A stretch of DNA of 32,916 nucleotides from a bacterium. GTDB lineage: Bacteria > Patescibacteriota > Minisyncoccia > Phycocordibacterales > Phycocordibacteraceae. The notes under the pieces are model-generated. The model was given only the letters and a program-made list of their open reading frames with translations, was not told where the DNA came from and searched no databases. The stretch covers positions 1 to 32,916 of the forward strand of contig JAJYQV010000017.1 of the NCBI GenBank assembly GCA_021794425.1, in the 5' to 3' direction. A program made the translations under genes and the position numbers. Shown here piece by piece: positions 30,458 through 32,916 of this stretch; positions within the stretch are counted from its first letter, which is position 1, and the number at the start of each line of letters is the position of its first letter.

Positions 30458-30868
30458 TTATCTTGAGGTGGGAGATGGCCCCTTCGCTTTCCAGCGTCGA
30501 TACAAGAACAGCAACGAGAGGAGGACTCCCGTAGAAAGTAATGCTTTGAGAGCTTCGTTTGCCAACATCAGTACGGGTCCTACCCATGGCGCTTGGAACG
30601 TCTTCAAGCCTACGTGAAGGTAGCAGGGATCCGCTCGATCGATTTTGTAACTTGTCGTGTACAAGCCTAGGGGATCAAGAGAAAAAGGCATATTCCATCG
30701 ATGGCAAAGATAAAAGTCATTCGTACCTGTACCAGTAAATAACTGAATGTTGATGGATGAGTCGGCGGACAGATTGAATGTCATGAATATTACAAACGCC
30801 AACGGAAAGAGCACCCATATGTTTTTGGTTAAGAGGAAATGCAACCCTTTCGAGGGGACATTGAACAT
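30458..30868 (-). CDS. Small membrane protein carried between tRNA-Ala fragments
   Basis: The 136-residue product begins MFNVPSKGLHFLLTKNIWVLFPLAFVIFMTFNLSA, so it has a membrane helix at the N terminus and a second near the end ('LMLANEALKALLSTGVLLSLLFLYRRWKAKG'). Between them lies an outer domain with two cysteines ('YLCHRWNMPFSLDPLGLY' and 'ADPCYLHVG'). GC content is visibly lower than in the neighbours. The extended -10 box TGATACAAT ends 7 nt before the ATG, the same leaderless layout as in other genes here, which supports expression. No family recognised. It lies wholly inside the segment that interrupts the outermost tRNA-Ala copy, so it is a candidate cargo gene. Confidence 0.65.
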   Translation of the reverse strand: MFNVPSKGLHFLLTKNIWVLFPLAFVIFMTFNLSADSSINIQLFTGTGTNDFYLCHRWNMPFSLDPLGLYTTSYKIDRADPCYLHVGLKTFQAPWVGPVLMLANEALKALLSTGVLLSLLFLYRRWKAKGPSPTSR

Positions 30869-30875
30869 AGTTCAA

Positions 30876-30884
30876 ATTGTATCA
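30876..30884 (-). promoter_or_regulatory. Extended -10 box (TGATACAAT) of the tRNA-embedded membrane-protein gene
   Basis: The box ends 7 nt before the ATG at 30868, consistent with leaderless transcription. Confidence 0.6.
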
Positions 30885-30940
30885 CGGGACTGAATATGCC
30901 GAGAATCTGAAACCTTGCCGAGTGGAGCGAGGCACAAGTT

Positions 30941-30953
30941 TACCAACTGAGCT
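30941..30953 (-). pseudogene. 5' (D-arm) fragment of tRNA-Ala, copy 3
   Basis: Minus-strand AGCTCAGTTGGTA, ending exactly at GGTA as does the fragment at 31196. The acceptor 5' strand is lost; the sequence upstream is the end of copy 2. Only 13 nt long, so its origin is less certain than that of the other fragments. Confidence 0.65.
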
Positions 30954-30957
30954 GGTT

Positions 30958-31013
30958 GTGGACCGTACAGGATTCGAACCTGCGACCCCCTCATTGCAAA
31001 TGAGGTGCTCTAC
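30958..31013 (-). pseudogene. 3' part of an interrupted tRNA-Ala(UGC), copy 2
   Basis: These 56 nt equal the intact gene from GTAGAGC in the D arm to the acceptor end, including the TGC anticodon. With the 21-nt piece at 31196-31216 they rebuild a full tRNA-Ala if the intervening 182 nt and one GTA are removed. Confidence 0.9.
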
Positions 31014-31074
31014 TGCAAGGAGCGAAGGCGAACGGCGCGTCCGCGCGCCAGTTCTAGCCGAGCGACGCAGCAGA

Positions 31075-31196
31075 AAGCTTTTTGAGCATTTGAGAATTTT
31101 GGTGGACCGTACAGGATTCGAACCTGCGACCCCCTCATTGCAAATGAGGTGCTCTACCAACTGAGCTAACGGCCCACCAAAATTCTCAAAAAGCTT
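31075..31196. repeat. Inverted repeat bracketing the intact tRNA-Ala
   Basis: The right arm (31174-31196) and left arm (31075-31105) are complementary over 23 bp: AAGCTTTTTGAG plus AATTTTGGTGG. The left arm alone has 8 extra nt (CATTTGAG), which look like a local duplication. The arms begin with AAGCTT and end in the first and last bases of the tRNA. Confidence 0.85.
31100..31175 (-). tRNA. tRNA-Ala (anticodon TGC), intact, CCA encoded
   Basis: Minus strand: acceptor GGGCCGT/ACGGTCC with the G3:U70 alanine pair, D arm AGCTCAGTTGGTAGAGC, anticodon stem CCTCA/TGAGG around TTTGCAA (anticodon TGC), T arm with TTCGAAT, then A73 and CCA. It is the only complete copy of the three. It is bracketed by an inverted repeat and lies inside copy 2. 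Confidence 0.96.
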
Positions 31197-31216
31197 ACCA
31201 ACTGAGCTAACGGCCC
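31196..31216 (-). pseudogene. 5' part of an interrupted tRNA-Ala(UGC), copy 2
   Basis: Minus-strand GGGCCGTTAGCTCAGTTGGTA is identical to the first 21 nt of the intact gene, cut off in the D loop after GGTA. The inverted repeat starts at the next base. Confidence 0.9.
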
Positions 31217-31228
31217 ATTCGGCACATA

Positions 31229-32191
31229 TTAGCGCGAACGCGCGAGATTGACCAGATGCGCGAGGAAGTCGGGAAATGGCACGCCGACGGCCGCGAGCGA
31301 CCTGGGCATGAGCGACTCGGGCGTGAGGCCGGGCAAGGTGTTGGTTTCGAGATAGTAAACGCCCTTTGGTGCGACGATGAAGTCGCTTCGGGAATAATGG
31401 CGCAATCCGAGCGAGCGGTGCATCACGCGCGCGAGGCGCCGCAGTTCTTCTGTCGTTACGCGCGAAAAATTGCCGGGGCAGACTTCACGCGTCGCGCCGG
31501 AATACTTCGCGTCATACGAAAAGAAGCTCCCCGCAGGCGGGATTATTTCGACCGAAGGCAGCGCATAGAGCGCTTCGCCGCGCAGACCCTCGACGATGCC
31601 GAGGGTCGCTTCCCTGCCGCGGATATGCTCTTCGACCAGGATGCTTGGGGCACCGAGCGCAAAGAGATCGTTGAGCGCAGAGCGCAGGGGCGCATAGCCG
31701 CCCACGACCGAGACGCCGATGGACGATCCCCATCCGACAGGCTTCACCACCACGGGCTGCGGGAGCGTTCGGGTAATCTCGTAGGCAGCCGCTTCTGTGT
31801 CCGCTCCGCGTTCGAGGTGGCGAAATGCCGGCGTGAGCACGCCGGCTTCTTGCGCGCGTGTCTTCGCCATGAGCTTGTGCATCGCGAGGTATGAACCGAA
31901 AGGATCAGCTCCAGCATAGGGCACGCCGAAACGCTCAAGAAGGCGCTGCACCTGCCCGTCCTCGCCATACTCGCCGTGCAGACCGATAAGGGCGACATCG
32001 ATTTGCCGCAGTGCGCGGTGGGGCTCGACAGGGCGCCCGGCCACGTGCCACACGCCCTGCCGGTCGATGAATATGTCGCGCGCGTCGAAACGCTTTTCAG
32101 GAAGGTTCGCGAGCATGGCCGCGCCTGTTTTCAGCGAGACCTCGTGCTCGCGCGATGGCCCGCCGCGCAGTATCCCGACGATAGTTTGCAT
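31229..32191 (-). CDS. ddl: D-alanine--D-alanine ligase
   Basis: Ddl joins two D-Ala with ATP for the peptidoglycan stem peptide. I start at ATG 32191 (MQTIVGILRGGPSREHEVSLKTG), just after a TATACT box, not at the track start. The 320 residues have 'GGPSREHEVSLKTGAAM' (substrate Glu), 'DVALIGLHGEYGEDGQVQ', 'PYAGADPFGSYLAMHKLMAK', 'PVVVKPVGWGSSIGVSVV', 'EEHIRGREATLGIVEG', 'SYDAKYSG', 'YSRSDFIV' and 'YYLETNTLPGLTPESLMPRS'. This is the full ATP-grasp set with metal-binding Glu and Asn. Its activity fits with mltG in the same window, pointing to a murein-making cell. Confidence 0.95.
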   Translation of the reverse strand: MQTIVGILRGGPSREHEVSLKTGAAMLANLPEKRFDARDIFIDRQGVWHVAGRPVEPHRALRQIDVALIGLHGEYGEDGQVQRLLERFGVPYAGADPFGSYLAMHKLMAKTRAQEAGVLTPAFRHLERGADTEAAAYEITRTLPQPVVVKPVGWGSSIGVSVVGGYAPLRSALNDLFALGAPSILVEEHIRGREATLGIVEGLRGEALYALPSVEIIPPAGSFFSYDAKYSGATREVCPGNFSRVTTEELRRLARVMHRSLGLRHYSRSDFIVAPKGVYYLETNTLPGLTPESLMPRSLAAVGVPFPDFLAHLVNLARSR

Positions 32192-32197
32192 GCGTAC

Positions 32198-32203
32198 AGT
32201 ATA
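32198..32203 (-). promoter_or_regulatory. -10 box TATACT of ddl, leaderless start
   Basis: The box ends 6 nt before the ATG at 32191. It lies next to the terminator of the lipoprotein gene, repeating the terminator-then-promoter layout seen at mnmA and at 8148. Confidence 0.65.
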
Positions 32204-32212
32204 CATAAGAAA

Positions 32213-32238
32213 CGCCGGCGAATAAGAATTCGCCGGCG
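32213..32238 (-). terminator. Intrinsic terminator of the lipoprotein gene
   Basis: The 11-bp arms CGCCGGCGAAT/ATTCGCCGGCG have a 4-nt loop and are followed on the minus strand by TTTCTT. Confidence 0.8.
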
Positions 32239-32260
32239 AAACACCCCGCATAAGAGAAGA

Positions 32261-32644
32261 CTATTTTCCCGCGCTCCTCATCTTCGCGCTGCACCCGTCG
32301 CGAAGGAGCTTTCTCATGAGCTCTCGGTACGCGCCGTCATGCGCCGTGCGCGGGAGTGCGCCGACCCGCGCATCGGCGTACCGATTGCAAAAAGCCGGTG
32401 CCGGTTGGTCCGTGCGATACGCGGGCGGAAGCGCGATGCCGCCCTCCGCTTCCGCACGGTCCACCGTACGCCGGCACTCGTTGGCGAGCCGGTCATAACG
32501 CGCGTTGGTTTCCGGCACGCCCGCCTCGCGCATAAGGTCGCGGCACGCCTCCAGAGCCGTACGCGCCGCATACATGCGCGGCTGGAGCGCGCAGGCCGAG
32601 AGCACTGCGCTCACAAAAAGCGCAGCAAAAAAGATTCTGCCCAT
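32261..32644 (-). CDS. Small lipoprotein, function unknown
   Basis: I start at ATG 32644 (MGRIFFAALFVSAVLSACALQPR), which has a good Shine-Dalgarno (GAGGAGAAAGG) just upstream; the track start adds an unlikely basic tail. The first 17 residues are a lipoprotein signal peptide with lipobox L-S-A-C. The mature ~110 residues are helical and charged with three further cysteines ('LEACRDLMREAG', 'ANECRRTVDRAEAEGG', 'PAFCNRYADARVG') plus one near the end ('LLRDGCSAKM'). It has its own terminator. Not recognised as a known family. Confidence 0.75.
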   Translation of the reverse strand: MGRIFFAALFVSAVLSACALQPRMYAARTALEACRDLMREAGVPETNARYDRLANECRRTVDRAEAEGGIALPPAYRTDQPAPAFCNRYADARVGALPRTAHDGAYRELMRKLLRDGCSAKMRSAGK

Positions 32645-32751
32645 TCCCTTTCTCCTCTGTGGTTGTTGAATCTGCCGGACAGGTCGCCCTGTCTTCCTCC
32701 TCGAGGAAACCACCGCGCGCCCTGTATGTCAAATAGTCCGTGCGTCCTCCA

Positions 32752-32916
32752 TTACCCCGCGCGCAAGCCGCGCGTTCGCGCAGCGCGGTGCTTGGCGAGC
32801 GAGAAGCGATGCGCCTCGGCGTTTGCGAGGACGGCGTCAGCTTCAGAAATGCCGGCGACGCGGGCGCCAAGTATCTCGCGCGGGCGGTGGCGCTCGTCTT
32901 TCACTACTGCGGCGAC
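32752..32916 (-). CDS. C-terminal end of an unidentified protein (runs off right edge)
   Basis: Not in the ORF track because it has no start in the window. The minus-strand frame is open from 32916 to TAA at 32752-32754, giving 54 residues: 'VAAVVKDERHRPREILGARV', then 'AGISEADAVLANAEAHRFSLA', ending in a basic tail 'KHRAARTRGLRAG'. Composition and codon use look like the neighbours. Too little is visible to assign a family. Confidence 0.55.
   Translation of the reverse strand, partial: VAAVVKDERHRPREILGARVAGISEADAVLANAEAHRFSLAKHRAARTRGLRAG

Noticed and set aside
30882-31160. 92-aa ORF with repeated 'CNEGVAGSNPVRSTK' peptides
   Set aside because: This is translation through two copies of tRNA-Ala, a common false ORF; the same applies to the plus-strand ORF at 30877-31164.

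Overview
The window looks like a Patescibacteria (Candidate Phyla Radiation) chromosome, probably a relatively GC-rich Paceibacteria/Kaiserbacteria-like lineage; this is an inference from gene content. The indicators are several small proteins and membrane proteins that I associate with this group, a SWIB-domain mini-protein, an ATP-cone/nuclease fusion, a compact F-type ATP synthase operon with a short epsilon subunit, a lone PIN-PhoH protein, and housekeeping genes packed with 1-4 nt overlaps. No CRISPR array, rRNA or classical transposase is visible.

Layout. Bases 1-5360 hold a minus-strand operon that starts at mnmA and runs through a secreted protein, an ATP-cone nuclease, a DUF7282-like surface protein, a four-cysteine PD-(D/E)XK nuclease, an MGMT domain, an MTH1-like Nudix hydrolase, Pcm and a truncated methyltransferase. 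Most junctions overlap by 1-4 nt. The theme is repair of nucleotides, DNA and protein. Bases 5400-9350 carry a small hypothetical gene, mltG, a large conserved membrane protein and a sigma-region-4/HARE-HTH regulator. Bases 9350-14280 carry leuS with its membrane-protein partner, a two-gene DUF5674 unit and ychF. Bases 14320-22430 carry three small downstream genes plus the ATP synthase operon atpB-E-F-H-A-G-[MazF-like toxin insertion]-D-C. Divergently, 22504-25410 encodes a MacB-like ABC exporter and the SWIB protein. Bases 25480-28580 hold a P3A-like H+-ATPase flanked by tRNA genes (Ala-GGC, Ala-CGC, Pro-GGG, Pro-CGG, Val-CAC). A PhoH/PIN protein follows. Bases 30320-31220 are an unusual nest of tRNA-Ala(UGC) copies, then come ddl, a lipoprotein and a truncated gene at the right edge.

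The most interesting structures are not ordinary genes. (1) An intact tRNA-Ala(UGC), bracketed by inverted repeats, sits inside the D-loop of a second tRNA-Ala copy. A third broken copy is interrupted at the same GGTA site by a segment carrying a membrane-protein gene. (2) Small palindromic repeats occur in coding DNA: the same 22-nt palindrome is in leuS and just upstream of or inside the MGMT gene, and a 31-nt perfect palindrome lies elsewhere in leuS. (3) A MazF/PemK-like toxin gene splits atpG from atpD and is followed by a diverged second copy of the atpG 3' end. (4) About ten genes have an extended -10 box ending only 6-11 nt before the start codon, which implies largely leaderless transcription.

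All functional calls come from reading the supplied translations; no database search was run. Coordinates of promoters and repeats were counted by hand.
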